Part shown: positions 1-6,182 of the stretch, one piece after another
How the letters are laid out: every line of letters starts with the position of its first letter
Numbering within the stretch: the first letter of the stretch is position 1
NCBI GenBank assembly: GCA_945901825.1
Contig: CAMDMC010000043.1
Span: 1-9,992 of the forward strand
Length of the DNA stretch: 9,992 nt
Reading direction: 5' to 3'
Source of the DNA: Bordetella parapertussis
GTDB taxonomy: Bacteria > Pseudomonadota > Gammaproteobacteria > Burkholderiales > Burkholderiaceae_A
The notes under the pieces: model-generated
The model's input: the letters and a program-made list of their open reading frames with translations, nothing else
The model's database searches: none
Told to the model about the DNA's origin: nothing
Made by a program: the position numbers and the translations under genes

Positions 1-30
1 GCATTGTTGTTTTTCAGTGGGGCCGGTTTT

Positions 31-57
31 CTGACTTGGGCAGAACTTAGTTATACT
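31..57 (+). promoter_or_regulatory. Probable promoter of the tRNA-Asn gene
   Basis: A TATACT hexamer at 52-57 matches the sigma-70 -10 consensus at five of six positions. It would start transcription at about 63-65, just ahead of the tRNA 5' end at 70. The -35 is poorer: CTGACT at 31-36 has four matches but leaves only 15 bases of spacer. The assignment rests mainly on the -10 and its position. Confidence 0.4.
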
Positions 58-69
58 TCTGTCGTTAGT

Positions 70-145
70 TCCCTGATAGCTCAGTCGGTAGAGCGACGGA
101 CTGTTAATCCGCAGGTCCCTGGTTCGAGCCCAGGTCGGGGAGCCA
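70..145 (+). tRNA. tRNA-Asn (anticodon GTT)
   Basis: The 76-base gene has an encoded CCA end. The acceptor stem pairs TCCCTGA (70-76) with TCGGGGA (135-141), with one T-G wobble, and G142 is the discriminator base. The D-arm contains AGCTCAGTCGGTAGAGC, the anticodon loop reads CTGTTAA with GTT as anticodon, and the T-arm has GGTTCGAGCC. The sequence is close to the well-known bacterial tRNA-Asn. tRNA genes of this kind are common integration sites, and the accessory genes that follow fit that. However, no second copy of the tRNA 3' end was found in the window, so integration here is inferred from context only. Confidence 0.97.
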
Positions 146-153
146 TAAATACG

Positions 154-187
154 AAAGCCCGCAGGCGCACGTTTGTGGGCTTTTTTT
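154..187 (+). terminator. Rho-independent terminator of tRNA-Asn
   Basis: AGCCCGC (156-162) pairs with GTGGGCT (175-181) across a 12-base loop with one G-T wobble. The stem can extend through AAA/TTT, and a run of seven T (181-187) follows directly. It begins nine bases after the tRNA CCA end, so the tRNA is probably a single-gene transcript. Confidence 0.85.
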
Positions 188-385
188 ATGAGAGGCCGCT
201 GCGCGCAGATATTGTGCCAACAAGACGGTTAGTTATGCCTCAAGCTACGCAGTCTCGCGCTCTCGGTGATTTACAAGATAGAAGGCTGTCGTTGTTCAAT
301 CCCCAATATGTCAATGGTCCAGTTAGGGGCGCCGTGTGAATAACGATTAGTTCACGCTAACCACACACGAAAGGCTTGCCACCCT
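188..385. other. Intergenic stretch without a recognisable gene
   Basis: About 200 bases separate the tRNA terminator from the helicase relic. No convincing reading frame, RNA gene, repeat of the tRNA end or integrase remnant was seen. An AAGG at 371-374, eleven bases before the ATG at 386, could be the old ribosome binding site of the relic. Confidence 0.5.
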
Positions 386-831
386 ATGGCCCGCCTCATC
401 CCCGATGACGTTGCCGAGCGCAACCAGGGCCCTTGGCCCGACAGCGAGCACGCCACGCTTAACCGCCTGGCGTTGGCCTTGTCGGCCGAGTACACCGTGT
501 TTCATGGCATTCACTGGGCGCGTATTGAGCAGGCCAACCCCATGCCGCAGGGCGAGCATCCCGCCGACCCCGTCGATATTCTTAACTTCCTGTCGCAGCG
601 GTTTGGTACCATGACCCACATTGGGCTTTTAGGCGAGCGGGCCCGCAGCTTCTCAAGCCGGCTTTCGGCAGGCCTTGCCACCTGGGCTTCATGGCTTGAG
701 CTTAGCCCGCATCGTCTTCATGTGCGGTGGTGTTGATGGGCAAGGTTGAAGACCTTGAAAATGAAGTGCAAAGGAACCGTGCTTTTGTGGGGCTGACGCG
801 AGCCAGGTGGGCGGTGAGTGCGTTGTCGTAG
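386..831 (+). pseudogene. Relic of a NERD-domain/UvrD-type helicase with internal deletion
   Basis: Two fragments appear to be the two ends of one family. The first reads from ATG 386 (MARLIPDDVAERNQ, then YTVFHGIHWARIE at about residues 36-48). It resembles the N-terminus of NERD nuclease-like proteins fused to superfamily 1 helicases, which continue into a conserved GEIDF segment that is missing here. The second is in a different frame, from about 736 to the TAG at 829-831. It reads NEVQRNRAFVGLTRARWAV, the motif VI region (arginine-containing LTRAR) near the C-terminus of UvrD-like helicases. Intact relatives are several hundred residues longer, so the ATPase core is gone. The sequence between about 540 and 730 stays open in the first frame, but I cannot assign it; it contains ASWLELSPHRLHVRW. 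The family assignment comes from motif recall, without an alignment. Alternatively, the 116-residue frame (386-736) could still be expressed as a small protein. Confidence 0.55.
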
Positions 832-852
832 CCAAAGAAGTAGACTTCAAGG

Positions 853-1827
853 GTGAAGAATTTGAGCCCAAACCTCGCGATTTATCAGAAAAAGTTCACC
901 CTTCTTCGAACCGCACCTAATGCGCCACATAAGTACTGCATGCTTTTAGCGTTACTTGATATGGCTCGCGCCGGTGAGGTCAATACGAATCTCATCAAGT
1001 ATGGGCCAGAACTCCTCGAACGTTACGCTGACTATTTCGCCGCCGTTGCAGGACCTGGTAACCACCCGAATCCTTACTTTCCTTTTTTTCACTTAAAAGG
1101 AGACTTGAGGGACAACTCAGTGTCGTTTTGGAGATTGGTCCCGATTGCTGGGCGCGAAGACGTTCTCAATAGCCTAACGACGGCCAGAAGCCAAAAAGAC
1201 GTTGTTCAGAACGTAGCGCACGCCATGATTGATGAAGCCCTATTCGAGCTTCTGAAAAATGATCAGGCCGTTGAGGTGCTTGCTGAGACGCTAGCAAGCC
1301 AGTTAGCCCGTGGCCACACGGAACTCTCAGCCATGATGCAACACATTAATGTCCTTGAAGGTGCGAGTCGGTATGAGCGTCAGCTTCGGTTGCAGCCTCA
1401 TAACGCTGAGTTTGTGGTGAGGGACGTCGTCGTTGAAAGCCTTAGTCCCGCAGTGCGTCACCCTGCATTTCGGCGAGTGGTGGTTCAGGCATATGACTAC
1501 AGGTGCTCTGCAACCGGGCTTCGTGTTCTCTTACCCGATGGAGCGGTTATGGTGGAGGCGGCACACCTAGTTCCATTCAGTGAAAGCCGCAACGATAGCC
1601 CTAGAAACGGTATTGCTCTAACCCCTAATATGCATTGGGCACTTGATAAATATCTTATTGCACCCACGCCTGATTTCACATGGAAAGTGAGCCAGCAGCT
1701 CGATGACAGAGTGCCTGATTTTAATGACCTCGTTAGGCTCTCTGGGAAGAAGCTTTTCTTGCCCACAGATAAAACCCTCTGGCCTGATCGCGAGGGCTTG
1801 GAGTGGAGGGTGCAGGCGCTCGCCTAG
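853..1827 (+). CDS. HNH endonuclease with N-terminal sulfur-binding-like domain
   Basis: Predicted restriction-type endonuclease of 324 residues. The C-terminal half carries the HNH nuclease: YRCSATG (216-222), EAAHLVPF (235-242, H238 the likely general base), then a segment with N252 and PNMHWALD (258-265), where N259 and H261 complete the motif. The N-terminal part has APHK (24-27), a hydrophobic helix, then PYFPFFHL (74-81) and FWRLVP (92-97). This resembles the N-terminus of HNH proteins that carry the ScoMcrA-type DNA-sulfur-binding domain. The usual PHKPLLLL block reads PHKYCMLL here, so ligand binding may differ or be lost. The GTG at 853 is the first start after an in-frame TAG (841-843). 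The TTG at 862 is a serious alternative, since AAGGG (849-853) lies eight bases before it. The gene converges on the nuclease-helicase operon and lies just after a helicase relic, which fits a defence role. Target and modification dependence are inferred, not visible. Confidence 0.85.
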   Translation: MKNLSPNLAIYQKKFTLLRTAPNAPHKYCMLLALLDMARAGEVNTNLIKYGPELLERYADYFAAVAGPGNHPNPYFPFFHLKGDLRDNSVSFWRLVPIAGREDVLNSLTTARSQKDVVQNVAHAMIDEALFELLKNDQAVEVLAETLASQLARGHTELSAMMQHINVLEGASRYERQLRLQPHNAEFVVRDVVVESLSPAVRHPAFRRVVVQAYDYRCSATGLRVLLPDGAVMVEAAHLVPFSESRNDSPRNGIALTPNMHWALDKYLIAPTPDFTWKVSQQLDDRVPDFNDLVRLSGKKLFLPTDKTLWPDREGLEWRVQALA

Positions 1828-1854
1828 CGCGAGCTTTTTCTGCTATTCGCGCTA
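1825..1854 (+). terminator. Hairpin at the end of the HNH gene, possible terminator
   Basis: TAGCGCGA (1825-1832) and TCGCGCTA (1847-1854) form a perfect 8-base-pair stem around a 14-base loop. The stem starts with the TAG stop codon of the HNH gene. The following bases (AATATCTTTT) are only weakly T-rich, so termination on the + strand is possible but not certain. No T-run follows on the - strand. Confidence 0.4.
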
Positions 1855-1949
1855 AATATCTTTTGAGGTTGCAATTCTTAGCGGCTATCTCTAAGCATGT
1901 GGACAGCGGATGAGCTCATACTTTTTAGTAGAGATGGTGTGTCCTTAAT

Positions 1950-3932
1950 CTAAGCTTCTTCAGGAATACCTAGCTTCGCTAAGAACTTGAAGGTGCCGTC
2001 GTAAAAGCTTGGATCTCTTGTTGGGTCAGCGGCATCTCCATTCGGCACAACAATAATCATTCCTTGGCGGGCTCTTGTTAGGAGAACTCGATAGGCATTT
2101 ATGAGGTAGCTCTGTCGCTCAGCGTTGTGAATTCGGTTCCATCGACTTCCCACAAAGGAGTGCTTCGACCAACCTGAATCAGTGTGCCGCAGATCGCCGT
2201 CCCAAATGACACCTGCCCAGTCGAGTTCAAGACCTTGAATATGAAACTCGGTTGCTGCATCTTCAAGATAATAGGACGATCTAACATCATCGCGATCATC
2301 CAGAAACCAGTGAATCGGGTCCAGTGGGCATCGAACGTCAATTGCGTGAGGCTTCAATCTAACCGCCTGTGATGAGACTACTAAGCCGTATCTCTCGGAA
2401 CCCCTCGACTTCTCCCGCAGCCATCGCTTTGCGCTGTCGAAACTTCTGGTTATACGAATCGGATAGCGAGCTGAGATCTCTTGATAAAGCGATTGCGCAT
2501 TAAGCAACTCAAGATTGAGCGCAGCGCTGACAAATTTAGAGAGAGACTCAGCACGGAACGAGCGCATCGAGACACTGAGATGCAGATCGGGGTTGAAGCT
2601 AACTTGCTTAATCTGCGAGAGTTTGGTGGCCCATTCACTGTACCTGTACTCAGTCTCGCTTAAGTTCGGGGAAAGGTGAACCTCCCAGTGCCTGAACTTC
2701 TCTGCCAATCCGTAGATCCACTCGGACAAACCAGCCTCTCCCGTGTTGATCTCTTGTCCCCCGCCAATTAGGCAGATGATCACAGCCCAATCTGCATGTC
2801 TATTCATACAGGATATTAAAAACTCTGGTTCCGAGGATTGGAAATCCGTGACACCACGCTTTCGTTGCATGAAGCGAGAAGTCATTTCCTTATTCCAAGC
2901 TCTTTGAGCCTCGTCAAAAATAGCTACGTGCTCTACTGGTGGTGTGCTTAAGTCAGCAAGACAAGCATCTCGAAAATGATGGACATTTTGAATAAACTGC
3001 TTCGCCCCCCTTCTTGCCTCGCCTTTTGTTAGGCGATCGCCACCCTGCTTGGCACGACTGACTTTGTCCCTTGCTAATGCCTCTTGCAAGATTGCAACAA
3101 GGGGTCCGTTACCAGAGAGATAGACCGAATAAAGCTCATCGTCAACATGTGTATGTCGATTTGCAACATCTAGTCCAACAAGTGTCTTTCCAGCCCCAGG
3201 AACACCACTTACAAAGCAAATGATCTTTTTTTGGGATTGCTTTGCTTTTTCAATGAGGCTTGCCAAAAAGTTTGCTGTTACTGCAAGGTTCTGAGCGCCC
3301 GAGTCGCTGCGAGTAATCTCAGTGACGGAGTGACCTGAATAGAGCGCTTTTGCTGCCTCTACAATCGTCGGTGAAGGATAGTACCGACCAGATTCCCATT
3401 CTGAGGCAGCAATCGGAGTACTGAAGGTACTCTGCAAGACCGCCCGAAGTGTGTGGGCAAGATTGTCATAATCTGTTATCAACGGATGAAGGATATTGTC
3501 AGCAGCCTTCTCTATGTTCAAAGTGGTCGAAGGTTTTGTCTTCGATAGAACGAGTACGGGCGCGATGATCTTGTCGTGACTGGTCTCATGAAAGTTTTTT
3601 AGGTCCAAGGCGTAGTCAGTGACCTGTTCTATGTGTCTTAGGTGAACTGCCTGCTCTCCAACCTTGTACTCGAGGATAAAAAGTATGTGATCAAGGATAA
3701 GAATTACGTCAGCACGACTGCCAATCCGTGGAATTGGAAACTCAAAATAAATTGAACCGACCGCACCTAACTCCGCTAGAGTTTGTCGGAGGCTATCAAT
3801 CTCACTTCTCCAGGCATAAATTTGGGTTTCTTCCACCGAGAAGGTAGAGCGCATTGATAGCATCCCGACGATGGATTCGGTCGGCGTGTTTAGGAATGTC
3901 GCAGTGTCAGACTGGTAGTACGCCTGTGTCAT
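1950..3932 (-). CDS. PD-(D/E)XK nuclease domain fused to DUF2075 helicase-like ATPase
   Basis: A 660-residue, probably cytoplasmic protein. Around residues 60-92 it has a PD-(D/E)XK-like core: FEFPIPRIGSRADVILIL with D75, then ILEYK with E88 and K90. A superfamily 1 ATPase of the DUF2075 (Schlafen-like helicase) type follows. Walker A is GVPGAGKT (243-250), Walker B AIFDEAQRAW (337-346), motif III LIGGGQE (388-394), an SMRSFR motif (455-460), ATEFHIQGLELDW (560-572), and motif VI NAYRVLLTRARQG (612-624). All key ATPase residues are present, so the protein looks intact. The ATG at 3932 lies inside the upstream methyltransferase gene, a 26-base overlap that implies one transcript and probably coupled translation. 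Such nuclease-ATPase fusions are often found in phage-defence loci; the substrate is unknown. Acting on foreign nucleic acid is an inference from domains and neighbours. Confidence 0.85.
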   Translation of the reverse strand: MTQAYYQSDTATFLNTPTESIVGMLSMRSTFSVEETQIYAWRSEIDSLRQTLAELGAVGSIYFEFPIPRIGSRADVILILDHILFILEYKVGEQAVHLRHIEQVTDYALDLKNFHETSHDKIIAPVLVLSKTKPSTTLNIEKAADNILHPLITDYDNLAHTLRAVLQSTFSTPIAASEWESGRYYPSPTIVEAAKALYSGHSVTEITRSDSGAQNLAVTANFLASLIEKAKQSQKKIICFVSGVPGAGKTLVGLDVANRHTHVDDELYSVYLSGNGPLVAILQEALARDKVSRAKQGGDRLTKGEARRGAKQFIQNVHHFRDACLADLSTPPVEHVAIFDEAQRAWNKEMTSRFMQRKRGVTDFQSSEPEFLISCMNRHADWAVIICLIGGGQEINTGEAGLSEWIYGLAEKFRHWEVHLSPNLSETEYRYSEWATKLSQIKQVSFNPDLHLSVSMRSFRAESLSKFVSAALNLELLNAQSLYQEISARYPIRITRSFDSAKRWLREKSRGSERYGLVVSSQAVRLKPHAIDVRCPLDPIHWFLDDRDDVRSSYYLEDAATEFHIQGLELDWAGVIWDGDLRHTDSGWSKHSFVGSRWNRIHNAERQSYLINAYRVLLTRARQGMIIVVPNGDAADPTRDPSFYDGTFKFLAKLGIPEEA

Positions 3933-4536
3933 TCCGGAAGTCTATCGTGATCCAAGCGATACCGTCGCGATTCATAGAGTCACTGTTCTCCCACTGGTCA
4001 ATCAGCGTGAAACCAAGTCGTTCAAAAATTAGGCGCAGATAGCCAGGGGAGTAGGTCTTAAAGAGCCGCCCGTTGGCATCCCGTTCTTGGTCGTCTGTAT
4101 CCGACCGGGTCGCGGGAATAGAGAGCAGGAGCCGCCCATTCACCTTAAGGCAGCTTTTAATGGAGAGGGCGGCGTTCAGTAGATCGGCAGTATCAATGTG
4201 CATGAGCACTGCGCTACACAGCACGCCATCGAATTCACCCTCGAATGGAATGCCAAGTTCCGGAAGTGTTCCGTAGGCTATCTTTCCAGTTAGCTCGGGG
4301 TGAGTCTCTTGAGCGAGGTCAACGAACTCAGGCGTAGCGTCGACACCAAGCGCTTGGTATCCCTGGCGGTGCAATTCCGCCAAGTCACGCCCAGACCCAC
4401 AACCAATATCAAGAATGCGGCCACCGGGCGGGAAGACTCTTGCAAAGCGACTGGCCAGCGGGCTCTTAACGTCTTCATAGCGCTGGGCCACTGCATGCGC
4501 GTTCTGGGAGTAGTAGCGAAGGGTGGCGGAGTCCAT
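3907..4536 (-). CDS. Class I SAM-dependent methyltransferase
   Basis: A 209-residue methyltransferase of the Rossmann-like class I fold. Motif I is ILDIGCGSG (41-49), the acidic residue at the end of strand 2 is in GVDA (64-67), and the motif IV region is FDGVLCSAVLMHI (102-114). Strand 5 is in GRLLLSIP (134-141). It has no DPPY/NPPY-type DNA-adenine motif and no cytosine-methylase PC motif, so it does not look like a classical restriction-modification methylase. The fold resembles small-molecule or tRNA/protein methyltransferases, and the substrate cannot be read from sequence. The ATG at 4536 has only a distant GAGG (complement of 4549-4552, 12 bases away). It is the first gene of a - strand operon with the PDDEXK-DUF2075 gene, overlapping it by 26 bases. 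This arrangement suggests the methyltransferase works with, or restrains, the nuclease-ATPase, which is inference. Confidence 0.85.
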   Translation of the reverse strand: MDSATLRYYSQNAHAVAQRYEDVKSPLASRFARVFPPGGRILDIGCGSGRDLAELHRQGYQALGVDATPEFVDLAQETHPELTGKIAYGTLPELGIPFEGEFDGVLCSAVLMHIDTADLLNAALSIKSCLKVNGRLLLSIPATRSDTDDQERDANGRLFKTYSPGYLRLIFERLGFTLIDQWENSDSMNRDGIAWITIDFRNDTGVLPV

Positions 4537-4591
4537 GACTTAGTTTAACCTCGGCTTGACTGCGCGTGAGGTTGGATGGTGCGGAGGATTC

Positions 4592-4620
4592 GTCATAGGC
4601 TCAGTTAATGAGCTTGTCGA
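4592..4620 (-). promoter_or_regulatory. Promoter with an inverted-repeat operator before the methyltransferase operon
   Basis: On the - strand, TCGACA (4620-4615; five of six to the -35 consensus) and TATGAC (4597-4592; four of six to the -10) are separated by exactly 17 bases. The spacer contains a perfect inverted repeat, GCTCA-N5-TGAGC, at 4599-4613. A repressor bound there would block RNA polymerase. Transcription would start near 4585 and give a leader of about 50 bases. No regulator gene is visible in the window. Confidence 0.5.
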
Positions 4621-4754
4621 GGTTTATCTTTTTCAGTGGGGCTTACGCACAGCTGGGAGTTCTTATGAATGAGGTTCTTTTTTGCACAACGCCCTACAAA
4701 ATCAGAGACGCCTTGCTTAATAATCTGGTGATTGCCATTCGGGCGGGGGGTTGA
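4608..4754 (+). CDS. Short open frame of 48 codons, unknown, doubtful
   Basis: An ATG-to-TGA frame of 48 codons fills most of the gap between the methyltransferase promoter and the DUF4236 gene. An internal ATG at 4665 begins MNEVLFCTTPYKIRDALL, which has protein-like composition. I recognise no family and see no good ribosome binding site at 4608. The frame overlaps the putative - strand promoter. It may be a remnant of an older gene or chance. Confidence 0.2.
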   Translation: MSLSRFIFFSGAYAQLGVLMNEVLFCTTPYKIRDALLNNLVIAIRAGG

Positions 4755-4787
4755 AGTAATGACGAATCCTAATCGTGCTCTAACAAC

Positions 4788-5099
4788 ATGAGCTTTCGTT
4801 TTCAAAGGCGAATCAAGATCCTGCCTGGCCTGCGGCTTAATGTCAGCAAGACTGGCTTCTCATGGACGATTGGCACCCGTGGGGCAAGTGTGACGGCACG
4901 CGACGGCAAGCTAACCGGTAATGTTGGCATTCCAGGAACGGGGCTGTCGTACCGTAAGCGGCTCGACCTACCCAGTGAAGATCAAGTGGATTCCGATCCG
5001 TCATCATCTGGGCCGCGTCAAGCGGCTGGTATGCCTTCTTGGCTATTGCTTGCCGTGGTGTTGGGCCTGGGTATTCTTATTGGGCTATCGATTCGCTAA
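4788..5099 (+). CDS. DUF4236 domain protein with C-terminal membrane anchor
   Basis: A 103-residue protein. Residues 1-56 match the small DUF4236 pattern: MSFRFQRRIKILPGLRLN, then SKTGFSWTIGTRGASV and VGIPGTGLSYRKR. The family is widespread and its function is unknown. After a short polar linker (about 57-80, rich in Asp, Ser and Pro), residues 84-102 (WLLLAVVLGLGILIGLSI) form one hydrophobic helix, so the domain is probably held at the inner face of the membrane. The ATG at 4788 fits the conserved family N-terminus, although no clear Shine-Dalgarno precedes it (CTAACAAC). It stands between the defence-like operon and the truncated Rpn gene, with no operon partner on its strand. Genes of this family are frequent in accessory regions, so a link to the neighbouring system cannot be shown. 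Confidence 0.85.
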   Translation: MSFRFQRRIKILPGLRLNVSKTGFSWTIGTRGASVTARDGKLTGNVGIPGTGLSYRKRLDLPSEDQVDSDPSSSGPRQAAGMPSWLLLAVVLGLGILIGLSIR

Positions 5100-5164
5100 G
5101 AATTCTACCTAGACGAGCGCCCAAGTAAATCAAGCGGCTCGGACGAAGAGACTCAAGGGTCTAA

Positions 5165-5340
5165 CAATGGTTTCAGGACCTGCAAAACCTTGCCTATCAG
5201 CGCGACGAAACGGACACTCGCGTTCGTGTTGCCCTTGACTGAGCCCTCGCCGAAAGGGCTAATGGTGTGCAGAAGGAGTGGTGTTTAGGGTTCGCACTCC
5301 TTAACACCATGCCCGGGGCGGCCGGGCTACCGAGCTTGAG
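5165..5340 (+). pseudogene. Degraded coding remnant upstream of the Rpn fragment
   Basis: In one frame from 5165, QWFQDLQNLAYQRDETDTR continues to a TGA at 5240-5242. It resumes as ALAERANGVQKEW and stays open until about 5350. The polar, helical composition, with a LAYQRDETD segment, looks like real protein interrupted by a stop. It could be the C-terminal linker of another Rpn-family copy, but I cannot confirm this. The same stretch holds three consecutive hairpins (listed separately), so it may equally be a structured non-coding segment. Confidence 0.25.
5242..5327 (+). repeat. Three consecutive inverted repeats (hairpin cluster)
   Basis: Hairpin 1 is AGCCCT (5242-5247) with AGGGCT (5255-5260). 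Hairpin 2 has an inner stem AAGGAGTG (5273-5280) with CACTCCTT (5295-5302), extended by an outer stem ATGGTGT (5262-5268) with ACACCAT (5304-5310). Its internal loop is asymmetric, four bases against one, and it has 15 base pairs in all. Hairpin 3 is GCCCGG (5311-5316) with CCGGGC (5322-5327). All stems are perfect. No T-run follows any of them, so ordinary termination is unlikely. Confidence 0.6.
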
Positions 5341-5829
5341 GTGCAGCTGGAACTGAACTTCCTAGAGCTACCGAAGCTTGCTCGGCTAGGGCTAGAGAAA
5401 ACCAACAAACCGCTTTACGATTGGTGTCTATTCTTTTCCAACCCCAACGGAGTTGCTATGGAACAGATCACCCACCCGGATGTGAAAGAGGCCTTTGCGG
5501 TGCTGAAGTCGGTGAGTGCTACGGCTGAAGAACGCGCCGATGCTGAAAAGCGCATTAAGTACGTGCGCGATCTAAACGCCATGATCGGCGCTGGCTGGGA
5601 CGAGGGCAGAGCTGCGGGTATTGAGATTGGGCGCAGCGAGGGTATTGCTGTGGGCAAGGCTGAGGGTAAGGCTGAGCTCCTTGAACGCCTTCTCATGAAG
5701 AAGTTTGGCGCGCTTTCAGAGGCAAGCCGAAGCCGTCTTCTCTCGGCCACCGACGACGAGCTGAATGACTGGTCAGAGGCGCTGCTAGTGGCTGTCACCC
5801 TCGAAGAGGTGTTTGGCGGAACCCGATAG
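5305..5829 (+). pseudogene. C-terminal part of an Rpn/PDDEXK_2 family nuclease with DUF4351
   Basis: Recombination-promoting nucleases of the Rpn family (PDDEXK_2, once called putative transposases) start with a catalytic PD-(D/E)XK domain of roughly 200 residues. Here that domain is missing. The match begins near LELNFLELPKL (residues 3-13 when read from GTG 5341), the conserved block after the nuclease core. An Ala/Gly/Glu-rich linker follows (GRAAGIEIGRSEGIAVGKAE, 89-108). The end is a DUF4351-like tail: LLERLLMKKFGAL (113-125) with LNDWSEALLVAVTLEEVF (141-158). In-frame coding resemblance extends upstream of GTG 5341 to just after a TAA at 5302-5304 (HHARGGRATELEVQ), so the frame was cut rather than started here. 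The remaining 162 codons are open and could still make a protein, but without a catalytic core. This points to an old deletion. The convergent azlD gene ends 30 bases downstream. Confidence 0.75.
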
Positions 5830-5858
5830 CTGAAACATCGGAGTCACCCCCCCCTTAT

Positions 5859-6182
5859 TTATAAAAACCAGCCAGCTAAGAAGAACACGACCGTACCGGC
5901 TGCTAAGACGGCAAGTAAATTGCGCCAGAGCCACCAGGCAAAGATTCCTGCGAGCCCGGCCATCCACCGTGGGTTGTCAAGACCTAATGCAAGTTCTCCC
6001 GCAGGGGCCAAGAACTGTGGAGCAATGACAGCCGCAAGCGCGGCCATTGGGGCGTATCGCAGGCCGATCACGAGCCAGGTAGGAAGCTGAAGGCGCTCAG
6101 GTAAAAAAAGCGCTGCTGAGCGCGACAAGGATGTGCAGACACCGAGTCCAATTAAGGCGACCCATATTTCAACCTCGGTCAC
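5859..6182 (-). CDS. azlD: AzlD-type subunit of branched-chain amino acid exporter
   Basis: A 107-residue inner-membrane protein of the AzlD family, the small partner of AzlC in exporting branched-chain amino acids (BrnE is the actinobacterial counterpart). It shows about four hydrophobic helices: residues 5-25, 35-58 with the family block LRYAPMAALAAVIAP (41-55), 73-88 and 89-106. I chose GTG 6182 because it overlaps the TGA of azlC as GTGA, the usual arrangement for coupled translation. A longer in-frame start at 6260 would add a 26-residue Cys/Arg-rich extension that lies over the azlC tail and looks non-coding. Its TAA lies 30 bases from the convergent Rpn fragment, with a run of eight C (5847-5854) between them. 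Confidence 0.85.
   Translation of the reverse strand: MTEVEIWVALIGLGVCTSLSRSAALFLPERLQLPTWLVIGLRYAPMAALAAVIAPQFLAPAGELALGLDNPRWMAGLAGIFAWWLWRNLLAVLAAGTVVFFLAGWFL

Noticed and set aside
4..339. 111-codon frame on the + strand
   Set aside because: It runs straight through the tRNA-Asn gene and its terminator, so it is not a protein gene.
1497..1766. 89-codon frame antisense to the HNH gene
   Set aside because: It is antisense to the well-supported HNH motif region and has no recognisable motif of its own.
4770..4800. Integron-like core sequence around CTCTAACAAC
   Set aside because: It does not fit the RYYYAAC/GTTRRRY pair of an attC site and no matching partner or integrase is present.
4605..4805. 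66-codon - strand frame before DUF4236
   Set aside because: It has no family resemblance, overlaps the DUF4236 start and the putative operon promoter, and its composition is not convincing.
70..5829. Integrated element using the tRNA-Asn 3' end as attachment site
   Set aside because: No repeat of the tRNA 3' end and no integrase were found in the window; the accessory region may be older or its far end may lie elsewhere.
5847..5854. Run of eight C between convergent genes as a phase-variation tract
   Set aside because: It lies after both stop codons, outside any promoter I can see, so slippage would change no product.
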